64,000 bases of DNA from Bartonella schoenbuchensis R1 (GTDB lineage: Bacteria > Pseudomonadota > Alphaproteobacteria > Rhizobiales > Rhizobiaceae): the NCBI RefSeq assembly GCF_002022685.1, contig NZ_CP019789.1:1314501-1378500 (forward strand), written 5' to 3'. The position numbers were made by a program, and so were the translations under genes. Shown piece after piece: positions 17,513 through 26,090 of this stretch. How positions within the stretch are numbered: position 1 is the stretch's first letter; the number at the start of each line of letters is the position of its first letter. A model generated the notes under the pieces. That model worked only from the letters and a program-made list of their open reading frames with translations. It was not told the DNA's origin and ran no database searches.

Positions 17513-18895
17513 ATGGCGAAAACAAAGAAATTAGGAATGGAATTACCATTAGAAGGTCGCTTTATCAGTGCTGAGTTTCCTATTTTACGTGAAAACCTGA
17601 CAATCATTGACCAAGCCGTTTCTGATCTTGATGAAAAAGCAGATGGTAAAGCACCTTTACAGCACACTCATGTGATAAGTGAAGTAAGCGAGCTTGAAGA
17701 TGCACTAAGTGGTAAGATGGCAGCAGATAAGACCTTTGCTTTAGTTGATTTAACTGATATCGAAGGTGCCAACGATGCAGCTGAAAATCATGTTTTATAT
17801 AAATCAGGTGAGGATCACTTTGCATTTGGTACTGCTCAATCACTCGTAGGAGAACACCAGCATACGATTGAAGATATTGTAGGTCTTGAGGAGCATTTAG
17901 AAAGCATCAATGTAGATTTGAAAAATTATGGGCGCTTGTCAGGTAAAAATGAGTGGGAAGATACGAATGCTTTCAAAGGAAAAGTCAATATTGAAAAGGG
18001 TATTGAATTAACTGAAACCTCTTCTTTAACTTTGAAACAAAATGATAAAATAGTGACGAATTTAAATGCAACTGAAAGCTTGCTTAAAGGTCCCCTTAAA
18101 GTTGATGGTAAACTCGTTTATACCAAACCGCAAGCCGATAAAGCCATATCGGAAGCAATCGAAAAGCTGAAAGAGTCTTTACCTAATAAAAACACAAGTT
18201 TAATTGATAAGTTCATTGATTGGCCAGAGCTTGCTGATGCAGAATTAGTCTACACGCAAAGTGGGAGGATTGTGTGGCCAGATTGGATAACCGATGAAGC
18301 CATGGTTGAGATCCAAGCGTGGGGCGGTGGCGGTTCTGGTGGCGGTGCTAATATAACATATTTCGGTGGCGGCGGCGGTGGCGGTGGCTGCTCAGTATGG
18401 TATGGCCCTAAAAAACATTTAAATGGACATGAAAATTTTGTCATTGGTAAAGGGGGATCTTCTGTACAAAATAAAAATGAAACAGGCAATCCTGGAGGGA
18501 AAACAACTGTCGGACAGGATCTTATCGTAGCCGGAGGCGGTAGAGGCGGCTGGGGAGCCACTGACGTGGGGTCAGGACAAAGTGTTGATGGTGGAGCTGG
18601 AAAAACCATTACCGAATTAACGGACGGTCGCCCGGGTATTGCCAAAGGAGGCAATGGCAGTCCGGGAACGCAAGGATCCGCTAGATTTAAAAGTGGCTTT
18701 GGTGGTGATGCTGGAGGGGATACATCAAGGGGGGGCTGTGGAGGGACTGGCAGGGGTCATTTTATTTCAGGCAAACCAGGTTGTGGATTTGGTGGTGGCG
18801 GTGCTGGTTCTCATTTTCAACTTAATCCCAGCGGTCCTGGAGCTAACGGTGCTGTTCTTATACGAATATGGAAAAAACCATATGAAAAAGAATAG
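17513..18895 (+). CDS. Tail fibre with glycine-rich tip, copy 1
   Basis: 460 residues. The N-terminal 230 residues form a shaft with HTHV and HQHT elements and helical stretches (LEDALSGKMAADKTFAL). From about residue 260 the chain is strongly glycine-rich, with GGGGSGGG, an eight-glycine run and repeated GxGG patterns to the end. Such a tip recalls polyglycine-II adhesins at the ends of some phage fibres. AAGGG precedes the ATG. Its neighbour downstream is a paralogue with a near-identical shaft and a diverged tip. Confidence 0.8.
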   Translation: MAKTKKLGMELPLEGRFISAEFPILRENLTIIDQAVSDLDEKADGKAPLQHTHVISEVSELEDALSGKMAADKTFALVDLTDIEGANDAAENHVLYKSGEDHFAFGTAQSLVGEHQHTIEDIVGLEEHLESINVDLKNYGRLSGKNEWEDTNAFKGKVNIEKGIELTETSSLTLKQNDKIVTNLNATESLLKGPLKVDGKLVYTKPQADKAISEAIEKLKESLPNKNTSLIDKFIDWPELADAELVYTQSGRIVWPDWITDEAMVEIQAWGGGGSGGGANITYFGGGGGGGGCSVWYGPKKHLNGHENFVIGKGGSSVQNKNETGNPGGKTTVGQDLIVAGGGRGGWGATDVGSGQSVDGGAGKTITELTDGRPGIAKGGNGSPGTQGSARFKSGFGGDAGGDTSRGGCGGTGRGHFISGKPGCGFGGGGAGSHFQLNPSGPGANGAVLIRIWKKPYEKE

Positions 18896-18949
18896 ATAAA
18901 TCTAAAATTATAAAGCTTTTAGTATTTAAGTTTGACAGGGAGTAATACA

Positions 18950-20299
18950 ATGGCAAAAACAAAGAAGTTAACAATGGAGTTACCTTTAGAAGGCCGTTTT
19001 ATTAGCACTGAATTTCCTATTACATGCGAAGATTTGATAATAATTGATCATGCGGTTTCTGATCTTGATGAAAAAGCAGATGGTAAAGCACCTTTACAGC
19101 ACACTCATGTGATAAGTGAAGTAAGCGAGCTTGAAGATGCACTAAGTGGCAAGATGGCAGCAGATAAAACCTTTGCTCTGATTGATTTAACTGATGTTAA
19201 AGGTGCTAAGAATGCAGCTGAAAATCATGTTTTATATAAATCGGGTGAAGATCACTTTGCATTTGGCTCTGCTCTCTCACTCTTAGGCGAACATCAGCAT
19301 ACGATTGAAGATATTGTAGGTCTTGAGGAGCATTTAGAAAGCATCAACGAAGGATTAACAGGTTATGGGCGTTTGTCGGGTAAAAATGAATGGGAAGATA
19401 CGAATGTTTTTAAAGGAAAAGTTAGTATTGAAGAAGGTGTTGAATTAACTGAAACCTCTTCTTTAACTTTGAAACAAAATGATAAAGTAGTGACACAGTT
19501 AAATGCAACTGAAAGCTTGCTTAAAGGGCCTCTTAAGGTTGATGGCAAACCCGTTTATACCAAATCGCAATTGGATGAAGCTATGTCAAAAGAAATCGAA
19601 AAACTGAAACAGTCTTTACCTGATGAAAGTACAGATTACTCTAATCTTGCTGATGCTGAGTTACTTATCACTCAAAGTATGAGAATCCAGTGGCCATATT
19701 GGGTAACTGATAAAACCAAAGTTGAGATCCAAGCATGGGGCGGTGGTGGAGGTGGCGGTACTGCAAAGAATAATGATTATCCTGCCGGTGGTGGAGGTGG
19801 TAGTGGTTGCGTAGCGTGGTATGGTTATAAATCAAGTTTGAATGGACATCACGATATCGTTATTGGTAGTGGGGGGGAAGGTCTTAAACCAGGCTATGGT
19901 GGCAGTTCTGGAGGACACACAATTATAGGCAATAATTTTATTGCCGTTGCAGGTGGGGGGGGTGGCAATCCTGGTACTACACAGAGCATAGGAAGCGGCG
20001 GATACGGAAGTAGAGGAGATAACTTTGGCTTGGTAACTGATGAACGCCCCGGTCTCGTCAAAGCTTGTAATGGTTATAGTGGAGGGCATGGAGAATATAA
20101 AACAAGAAGTGGTTTTGGTGGTAATGCAGGCAATGCCATAAAAGGAGCTACTGGAGAGCGGGGAAGTGGTTTAGGTAACCTTGTCTCAGGAGTTGGAGGG
20201 GCAGGTTATGGCGGTGGCGGTAGTGGTGCTCGTGGGATTAACGGTATCGGCGGCAAGGGAGCTAATGGTGCTGTCCTCATAAGACTATGGAAGAATTAA
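18950..20299 (+). CDS. Tail fibre with glycine-rich tip, copy 2
   Basis: 449 residues from ATG 18950; a longer start at 18932 lies within the likely ribosome site region. The first 215 residues are nearly identical to the preceding gene (MAKTKKL.MELPLEGRFIS start, then identical stretches). The Gly-rich tip has the same architecture but different loop sequences (QAWGGGGGGGTAKNNDYPAGG). The linker is shorter than in copy 1. A tandem duplication followed by tip divergence is the simplest reading, which would give two receptor specificities. Confidence 0.8.
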   Translation: MAKTKKLTMELPLEGRFISTEFPITCEDLIIIDHAVSDLDEKADGKAPLQHTHVISEVSELEDALSGKMAADKTFALIDLTDVKGAKNAAENHVLYKSGEDHFAFGSALSLLGEHQHTIEDIVGLEEHLESINEGLTGYGRLSGKNEWEDTNVFKGKVSIEEGVELTETSSLTLKQNDKVVTQLNATESLLKGPLKVDGKPVYTKSQLDEAMSKEIEKLKQSLPDESTDYSNLADAELLITQSMRIQWPYWVTDKTKVEIQAWGGGGGGGTAKNNDYPAGGGGGSGCVAWYGYKSSLNGHHDIVIGSGGEGLKPGYGGSSGGHTIIGNNFIAVAGGGGGNPGTTQSIGSGGYGSRGDNFGLVTDERPGLVKACNGYSGGHGEYKTRSGFGGNAGNAIKGATGERGSGLGNLVSGVGGAGYGGGGSGARGINGIGGKGANGAVLIRLWKN

Positions 20300-20333
20300 T
20301 TAATGCTTTAAAGATTTTTACAAAGGAGTTTTT

Positions 20334-20528
20334 ATGCAATACGCAGTTGTTGAAAATGGTGTGGTAACCAACATTATTGTTGCACCAGAGGATTATGTTT
20401 ACCCATTTGAAGGTGAAGCCATTGTCTCAAATGAAGCCCAAATTGGTTGGACTTATAAAGACGGACAATTTTATCCTCCTGTTGATGAGGGAGGCGTTTT
20501 AGAGTCGTCTGTAGAGTTTGTGAAATAA
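20334..20528 (+). CDS. Small fibre-associated protein
   Basis: 64 residues: MQYAVVENGVVTNIIVAPED, then IGWTYKDGQFYPP. This is the compact form often encoded after phage fibres, resembling N-terminal parts of fibre-assembly proteins. It has a clear AAAGGAG ribosome site. Role as a fibre chaperone or accessory is inferred from position. Confidence 0.6.
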   Translation: MQYAVVENGVVTNIIVAPEDYVYPFEGEAIVSNEAQIGWTYKDGQFYPPVDEGGVLESSVEFVK

Positions 20529-20549
20529 ATTGTATGAAAGGATAATCAT

Positions 20550-20906
20550 CTAAGCTATAAGGCTTTCAAGAGGAATATTAAATTGTTGGTGCAAATTTTT
20601 AATCATACGCAGAGTTAATTTTCTTTTGCCGTTTAATATTTCATAAACACGATTTAAATGGCCAATTGCAGGAACTAAATCTTTAGCACTCAAGTTCATT
20701 TGCTCCATTCTAAATTTAATTGCTTCAATTGGATGAGGAGGAGAAACAGAAAAATGTTCCGTTTCATAAGCCTCAATTAACAAAACAAGGATCTCCATTT
20801 TATCAAATTCTGAGGTATTCATTTCAGGTTGATTATCAAACATTGTAGATACAATTTCTAATGCTTTTTGATAATCTTCTTCAGTGCGAATGGGTTTGAT
20901 ATTCAT
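20550..20906 (-). CDS. higA: HigA-type antitoxin of a second TA operon
   Basis: 118 residues. The N-terminal half (IRTEEDYQKALEIVSTMF, ILVLLIEAYETEHF) and C-terminal HTH (MEQMNLSAKDLVPAIGHLNRVYEILNGKRKLTLRMI) match the longer HigA class with a toxin-binding arm followed by an XRE domain. It lies 2 bp after higB. This is a different branch from the shorter HigA at 1669-1965. Confidence 0.88.
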   Translation of the reverse strand: MNIKPIRTEEDYQKALEIVSTMFDNQPEMNTSEFDKMEILVLLIEAYETEHFSVSPPHPIEAIKFRMEQMNLSAKDLVPAIGHLNRVYEILNGKRKLTLRMIKNLHQQFNIPLESLIA

Positions 20907-20908
20907 TG

Positions 20909-21217
20909 CTAAAACTCCTTTAATTCTACAGTATTAGCATCAATAGCATCGTATTGTTTATGCGTTCCTATGAACTTTATATAAAGCCAACCTGCTGGAT
21001 AAAAAATTGATACAATTAAGCGATAGTCATTGCCTTTAATATTAAAAGCAACGCGATTATTTTTTAGTATGCTCGCACTTTTATATTTCTCTTTAATATC
21101 ATGAGGAGAACGCCACTGTGCATTTTTTGCTTCATCTACCCACGCTTTTAAAGGTTGCTCAGCATCAGGATGTTGTATCCAAAAAGTTTGAAGTGTGGAA
21201 ATTTTAATAATCTTCAT
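20909..21217 (-). CDS. higB: HigB-type mRNA interferase of a second TA operon
   Basis: 102 residues. MKIIKISTLQTFWIQHPDAEQPLKAWVDEAKNAQW and KNNRVAFNIKGNDYRLIVSIFY, then YIKFIGTHKQYDAID are diagnostic of the HigB_toxin family: the FIGTHxxYD ending holds the conserved catalytic-site residues. It cleaves mRNA on the ribosome. First gene of the operon, opposite to phage transcription, placed between the fibre and sheath modules. Confidence 0.92.
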   Translation of the reverse strand: MKIIKISTLQTFWIQHPDAEQPLKAWVDEAKNAQWRSPHDIKEKYKSASILKNNRVAFNIKGNDYRLIVSIFYPAGWLYIKFIGTHKQYDAIDANTVELKEF

Positions 21218-21240
21218 AAGGATATCCTGACTTTTTATTT

Positions 21241-21269
21241 AGATTAGTACCATTTTGGGACTAAGTCAA
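21241..21269 (-). promoter_or_regulatory. Promoter and nested operator of the second higBA
   Basis: On the - strand: -35 TTGACT (21264-21269), 17-bp spacer, -10 TAATCT (21241-21246). A 21-bp imperfect palindrome TTAGTCCCAAAATGGTACTAA (21244-21264) fills the spacer, with 8 of 10 arm positions paired. Placement between -35 and -10 fits HigA autorepression (inferred). Confidence 0.65.
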
Positions 21270-21289
21270 GATCTTTTAGAAATTTCTCC

Positions 21290-21323
21290 AAGGCCAAATA
21301 GATTTATTTGGCCTTTATTTTTT
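21290..21323 (+). terminator. Terminator or attenuator before the sheath gene
   Basis: Perfect 11-bp stem AAGGCCAAATA (21290-21300) / TATTTGGCCTT (21305-21315), then TA and six T (21318-21323). The T-run ends 30 nt before the sheath ATG. As a + strand terminator it would cut the late operon just before the sheath unless read-through or antitermination occurs. Confidence 0.75.
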
Positions 21324-21353
21324 ATCAGCCAATCATTTTAAGGAGCACAAAGA

Positions 21354-22745
21354 ATGGCATCAAGTTTTTTACATGGTGTTGAAGTCATTGAGAATGACGA
21401 CGGCACACGTCCTATTACGCCAATTCAATCGGCAGTTATAGGCATTGTAGGTACAGCACCCAGTGCAGATGAGGACGTTTTTCCTCTTAACACACCGGTT
21501 TTAATATCGGGATCTCGTTTCAAAGCAGCCAAACTCGATAAATATAACTCAGGTAAAGGTACACTACCCAATGCTGTTGATCTGATTTTCAAACAAGCAG
21601 GTGCCATTGTTGTTGTAGTGCGAGTAGAAGAAAGCAAAGATGAAAACGAAACACTGGCGAATGTTTTAGGTGGCGTCAATGCCAATGGCGCTTACGAAGG
21701 TGTCCATGCTTTAATAGGAGCACAATCCATCGTTGGGCAAACGCCACGCATTCTGATTGCTCCTGGTTTTACTCACAAACGCCCTACTGGCGTGGATCGG
21801 ATAAAAGTCACAGACGGAGGCAGTGGTTACACTAAGGCTACTGTTACAATAGAAGGCAATGCCAAGGCAACAGCTAGTGTTTGGAACAATAAAGTAGACT
21901 TCATTACTGTTAGTAAGAGTGGAAGTGGTTATGAAAAAGCACCCCGTGTCACCATTGAAGGTGATGGAGAAGGTGCCACAGCTGAAGCTACAATCAAAAA
22001 AATGTCTAATCCCGTAGCAGCAGAGCTGATTGGTATTGCTGAGCGTTTACGCGCTATTGTGGTGATTGATGGACCAAACACAACGGATGAAGAAGTTATT
22101 GAAGCGCGAAGAGATTTCGGTTCCAAGCGTGCTATCATAGCTGATCCATTTGTAAGCGTTTTGCGTAAAGGAAGAATTTTACAAGAACCAGCAAGTTCAG
22201 TAGTTGCCGGTATTATTGCTAAAACAGATTTCACTCACGGTTTTTGGCATTCTCCTTCAAACAAAGTGATCAATAGCATTAGTGGCACAGCACGGCCCAT
22301 TGATTTTGCCATTGGTGACAGTTCTAGTCGTGCTAATTTGCTTAATGAAAAGAATATCACAACAATCATTCGTGAGAATGGCTATCGCTTATGGGGAAAT
22401 CGCACACTTTCATCAGATCCAAAGTTTGCTTTTATATCCGTGGTGAGAACTGCAGATATGATCAATGATGCCATTTTGCATGGGCATATGTGGGCAGTCG
22501 ATCGAAACATCACAAAGACTTACATGAGCGATGTGAGTGAAAGCGTTAATGCTTATTTGCGTGACTTGAAAACACAAGGCGCCATTATTGAAGGGCGTTG
22601 TTATCCCGACCCAGAACTTAATACACCAAGCGCCATTGAAAGCGGAAAAGTCTATTTCAATGTCGAATTCCAACCAACCACGCCAGCAGAACGTATTACG
22701 TTCCGTTCGCGTATTGTTAATGATTACATAGAGGAGATCCTTTAA
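21354..22745 (+). CDS. Tail sheath protein (P2 FI family)
   Basis: 463 residues. Start region SSFLHGVEVIENDDGTRPI and later RPIDFAIGDSSSRANLLNEKNITTIIRENGYRLWGNRTLS and YPDPELNTPSAIESGKVYF are standard for P2-type contractile sheath proteins. An insertion of about 75 residues near 145-220 carries two similar motifs (GGSGYTKATVTIEG and GSGYEKAPRVTIEG) that are not part of the core sheath fold. AAGGAG precedes the ATG. Confidence 0.95.
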   Translation: MASSFLHGVEVIENDDGTRPITPIQSAVIGIVGTAPSADEDVFPLNTPVLISGSRFKAAKLDKYNSGKGTLPNAVDLIFKQAGAIVVVVRVEESKDENETLANVLGGVNANGAYEGVHALIGAQSIVGQTPRILIAPGFTHKRPTGVDRIKVTDGGSGYTKATVTIEGNAKATASVWNNKVDFITVSKSGSGYEKAPRVTIEGDGEGATAEATIKKMSNPVAAELIGIAERLRAIVVIDGPNTTDEEVIEARRDFGSKRAIIADPFVSVLRKGRILQEPASSVVAGIIAKTDFTHGFWHSPSNKVINSISGTARPIDFAIGDSSSRANLLNEKNITTIIRENGYRLWGNRTLSSDPKFAFISVVRTADMINDAILHGHMWAVDRNITKTYMSDVSESVNAYLRDLKTQGAIIEGRCYPDPELNTPSAIESGKVYFNVEFQPTTPAERITFRSRIVNDYIEEIL

Positions 22746-23251
22746 TGATTGCACCAAGAATACCAAGAGCTTTGAAGCATTTTAACATTTATGTTGATGG
22801 GATTCCCTATAGAGAAAAATGTGACAGTGTTACTTTACCAAGCTTAAATTTCGTTGTTGAAAGTTTCCGTGCAGGTGGCATGGATGCTCCCGTTGGAATC
22901 GAAATGGGAATGGAAGAGCTCACACTTTCTATGACTGTTGCAGATTGTTCTGACGAACTTCTAGGTCTTTTGGGTAAACCCAATATTGATATTTCTCTGC
23001 GTGGTGCAATTCAAGCACAAGGTGCAGCAGAAGAAGGAATTGTAATCTCCATGCGTGGATTTTGCAAGAGCTATGAACCTGGCCAATGGCAGCCTGGTGC
23101 TAAGTCTACCACAACAATCAATTATACATTGCATTATTTCAAATATGTTCAAAATGACAAGGAAATCGTTGAGATTGATATCTACAACATGGTGAGAAGA
23201 TTCAATGGCGTTGATCAATTAGCAAAACATAGAGAACTTTTAGGAATGTAA
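22745..23251 (+). CDS. Tail tube protein (P2 FII family)
   Basis: 168 residues, the same size as P2 FII (172). PRALKHFNIYVDG, VTLPSLNFVVESFRAGGMDAPVGIEMGMEELTLSM and the C-terminal EIDIYNMVRRFNGVDQLAKHRELLG match the major tube protein. The ATG overlaps the sheath stop (TAATG). Confidence 0.95.
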   Translation: MIAPRIPRALKHFNIYVDGIPYREKCDSVTLPSLNFVVESFRAGGMDAPVGIEMGMEELTLSMTVADCSDELLGLLGKPNIDISLRGAIQAQGAAEEGIVISMRGFCKSYEPGQWQPGAKSTTTINYTLHYFKYVQNDKEIVEIDIYNMVRRFNGVDQLAKHRELLGM

Positions 23252-23252
23252 A

Positions 23253-23513
23253 ATGACTATAAAACAAAATATTACTTATAAATTGCTTTCGCCCATTAAA
23301 GTTGAAGGAAAAGAGCGCACTGAAATCACCTTACGCCCTCCAAAGGTAAAAGACGCTCAAGCTATTGAAAAAACAGAAGGTGTTGAGCAAACGGTAATTC
23401 TGATTTCACGTCTTTCTGAGTGGCCTGAAGAGGCTATTAGTGAACTTGCTATGATTGATATGATAAAGATCGGAAAAATATTGGAGGGTTTTATGAAGCG
23501 GCTGGGTATCTAA
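23253..23513 (+). CDS. Tail assembly chaperone E
   Basis: 86 residues (P2 E is 91). LSPIKVEGKERTEITLRPPKVKDAQAIE is the usual gpE start. It lies between tube and tape-measure genes and would make the short chaperone form. A slippery heptamer near its end allows the longer E+E' form. Confidence 0.88.
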   Translation: MTIKQNITYKLLSPIKVEGKERTEITLRPPKVKDAQAIEKTEGVEQTVILISRLSEWPEEAISELAMIDMIKIGKILEGFMKRLGI

Positions 23514-23650
23514 CCTGGGAAACAGCCGCTAAACTCATGGCCGACATTGCTGTCGTGTTTCATTGGCCCCCATCAGAGATGATGGAAATGGAACCTCAAG
23601 AGCTCTGGTTTTGGCGCAATGAAGCCGCGGAAAGGTATAAGAAAAAATGA
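23253..23650 (+). CDS. E+E' chaperone fusion by -1 frameshifting
   Basis: At 23486-23492 the E frame reads G GGT TTT, a canonical X XXY YYZ -1 slippery heptamer. A -1 shift continues into an open frame (FYEAAGYLTWETAAKLMADI, ... PPSEMMEMEPQELWFWRNEA) that ends at TGA 23648-23650, overlapping the tape-measure ATG. The fusion would be about 132 residues; P2 E+E' is 142. The E' sequence has the HxPPSEMxxM...EL..W motif typical of this domain. Frameshifting itself is inferred. Confidence 0.8.
23486..23492 (+). promoter_or_regulatory. Programmed -1 frameshift heptamer GGGTTTT
   Basis: The heptamer sits in phase (G GGT TTT) six codons before the E stop. P2 uses T TTT TTG at the equivalent place. 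Confidence 0.75.
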
Positions 23651-25695
23651 GTAAAACAGTTGCAGACGCTAAGGTGCGATTGACCCTTGAAGACAAGATA
23701 ACCGCACCCATTAAACGTATTCAAAAGCGTTTGACGCACTTATCAAATAAACTATCAAATAAGTTTAAAATTCCTCGCCTTATAGCGGCAACACGCAAAA
23801 TGACAGCAAGCTTAAAAGGGGTCAACAATGCTCTTGGTACAGTAACCAACCGTGTTTCTATGTTATCAGGAGCATTAGGCCTTGCTGGTGGCGGTCTTGC
23901 TGCAAGCTTGACTGCAGTGACTATGAAAACCATGCATATGGGGGATAGTCTTCACCACGCTTCACGCCATTTAGGTATGAGCGTTAAAGATCTTCAGTTA
24001 TGGGGTGATGCAGCAGATAATTCAGGTTATTCTGCCGAGAAATTCCAACAATCTCTGGCTGTTTTAAACAGGCGTTCAGCACAAGCTTTAGCTGGACAAA
24101 GAAGAGGGATTATGGGGTTTCAAGCGCTTGGCATTTCTGTAAAAGATGCCTCTGGAGAGCTTAAATCAAACTCAGATCTATTGGAAGAAATTACCGATAA
24201 GATGAGTAAGATAGACAATCAAGCACAAAGACAACATATCGCCGCCTTGCTTTTTGGCGGCGATGGTAAAGAAATGGCCGCCATGCTCTCGCAAGGTATG
24301 GAGCCCATTAAAGAGTTATTTGAAAAGGCAAAAAAGAGCGGTTGGCTTATGGGGGCTGATGTTGCCCACTATGCCGCAGATTTAAGTGATAAGCTCGGGG
24401 CTTTTAAGAAAAAACTGGGTGGTGTTGCCACTTTTATTGGGGCACGGTTCATGCCGGTAATCAATGATATGATTGATGCCTTTTCAAAGCTGATTGATGA
24501 AAATCGTGATCTCATTCAAACAACTGTCGCAAATTGGGCGAAAACCTTAAAGAAAGCTATACGGGATTTATGTGATCCTACTTCTGAATTAAGGCAAAAT
24601 ATCACAAATGTTACAGAAAGTATTAAAGGCTGGTTTAAATGGTTAGAGCCACTCACTGGTGAAATAACTCTTTTTAAAATAGGTCTTGCAGCCCTTGTGG
24701 CCTTCATTGTGGGGCCACTGGTTTCAGCACTTGCTGTGGTTGGTGCAGCGTTTGTTACATTTGGTACAACTATTGTTACCCTTATTATGGGGCCACTTAT
24801 AACAGCGATTTACACACTTACTACAGCCTTTTTTACATTTGGTACAGCCATTATGACTACACCTGTTGGGTGGATTGCGGCAGCTATTATAGGGCTTATT
24901 GCAGCAGGGGTCGCACTTTATGTCTATTGGGATAAAGTCAAGAAAGTGCTTACTATAGCACTCAATAAGATTTGCGATGCCTTTGTTAAGCTGGGTGACT
25001 TCATCATGAAGTATACGCTTATCGGTTATATCGTTAATGGTATTAAGAAGCTTGTTGCAACAGCTGTTTGGCTTTATGAAAATTGGGATGAGGTCATGGC
25101 CTCCTGTGGGCGGTTATGGGACTCTCTTGGGGAAACAATTAATCAATTTTTTGATTGGTTTTCTAATCTCAATTTATCTGAAGCCGGTTCCAATCTGATT
25201 ATGGGCTTGTGGGATGGCATTAAAAGCAAATGGAATGCTATGGCACAATGGCTTCATGGTGCGGTGCAAAAATTAATGAGTTGGATGCCTGATTTTGTCA
25301 AAGACAAGTTAGGCTTCAACGTTACAGTAAGCAAAAGCACGACCGAGAGTTTAAAGAATCTCACACAAGAGACAACAACATACGCACAAAAGATTATTCA
25401 TTCAACTGTTGTTCCAAACATCCCTCCTGAACAACGTGATTACAGAAATGGAGAATATGTTAACGATGGAGGCAAACAACCTTCCGTAGTGGTATTTCAA
25501 GCGCCTGAACCGATTATGCCATATAAGGAACATAATAATAAGCCCACTAATTTTGATGCATCTATTAAAACTGGCGATTTAATCATCAATGGGGGCAACG
25601 GCTCTCCACAAGAGATCAGTGCTGCTATCAAAAAAGCTCTTGCAGATCAGGCTAGACAGCAACGTTTAGCGATTAACTCAAGTTTTTCGGATTAA
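23647..25695 (+). CDS. Tail tape-measure protein
   Basis: 682 residues. The N-terminal part is basic and helical (RLTLEDKITAPIKRIQKRL). A TMP-like core follows (MGDSLHHASRHLGMSVKDLQLWGDAADNSGYSAEKFQQSL). Strongly hydrophobic segments at about 350-430 (LAALVAFIVGPLVSALAVVGAAFV, WIAAAIIGLIAAGVALYVYW) are those expected to insert into the host inner membrane. The ATG overlaps the E' stop (ATGA). Length sets tail length. Confidence 0.93.
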   Translation: MSKTVADAKVRLTLEDKITAPIKRIQKRLTHLSNKLSNKFKIPRLIAATRKMTASLKGVNNALGTVTNRVSMLSGALGLAGGGLAASLTAVTMKTMHMGDSLHHASRHLGMSVKDLQLWGDAADNSGYSAEKFQQSLAVLNRRSAQALAGQRRGIMGFQALGISVKDASGELKSNSDLLEEITDKMSKIDNQAQRQHIAALLFGGDGKEMAAMLSQGMEPIKELFEKAKKSGWLMGADVAHYAADLSDKLGAFKKKLGGVATFIGARFMPVINDMIDAFSKLIDENRDLIQTTVANWAKTLKKAIRDLCDPTSELRQNITNVTESIKGWFKWLEPLTGEITLFKIGLAALVAFIVGPLVSALAVVGAAFVTFGTTIVTLIMGPLITAIYTLTTAFFTFGTAIMTTPVGWIAAAIIGLIAAGVALYVYWDKVKKVLTIALNKICDAFVKLGDFIMKYTLIGYIVNGIKKLVATAVWLYENWDEVMASCGRLWDSLGETINQFFDWFSNLNLSEAGSNLIMGLWDGIKSKWNAMAQWLHGAVQKLMSWMPDFVKDKLGFNVTVSKSTTESLKNLTQETTTYAQKIIHSTVVPNIPPEQRDYRNGEYVNDGGKQPSVVVFQAPEPIMPYKEHNNKPTNFDASIKTGDLIINGGNGSPQEISAAIKKALADQARQQRLAINSSFSD

Positions 25696-25700
25696 GCGTC

Positions 25701-26090
25701 ATGATGTTAGCATTGGGGGATTTTATTTTTTCTGTTCAAACAGCTGCTTATCAAGAACTTGAGATGACTTATGATGTTCCATGGGTAGAACAAGGACGTC
25801 TGGGTAGTAAAGCAGCGTTTCAGTTGCCGGCCATTGCCAATGCAGAATATTCTTTATCAGGCGTGATTTGTCCGGGTTTTAAGAGAAGTTATGGCCAGTT
25901 AAACAGACTACGGAGTATGGCTCATATGGGGCCACATTTGCTGGTCAGTGGAAAAGGCAAAATTTTCGGCAAATTTGTTATTCTTTCCGTAGATGAAAAA
26001 CAGAGCTTTTTTCGTCTAAACGGTGATCCACGCAAGCAAGAATTCACATTACAACTTAGAGAATATGGTGGAGATGGAGGCATTTGGTGA
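25701..26090 (+). CDS. Tail protein U (P2 family)
   Basis: 129 residues. MLALGDFIFSVQTAAYQELE and VEQGRLGSKAAFQ, then GKIFGKFVILSVDEKQSFF match P2 gpU, a tail-completion/baseplate component. Neighbours T upstream and X, D downstream follow the P2 order. Confidence 0.92.
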   Translation: MMLALGDFIFSVQTAAYQELEMTYDVPWVEQGRLGSKAAFQLPAIANAEYSLSGVICPGFKRSYGQLNRLRSMAHMGPHLLVSGKGKIFGKFVILSVDEKQSFFRLNGDPRKQEFTLQLREYGGDGGIW

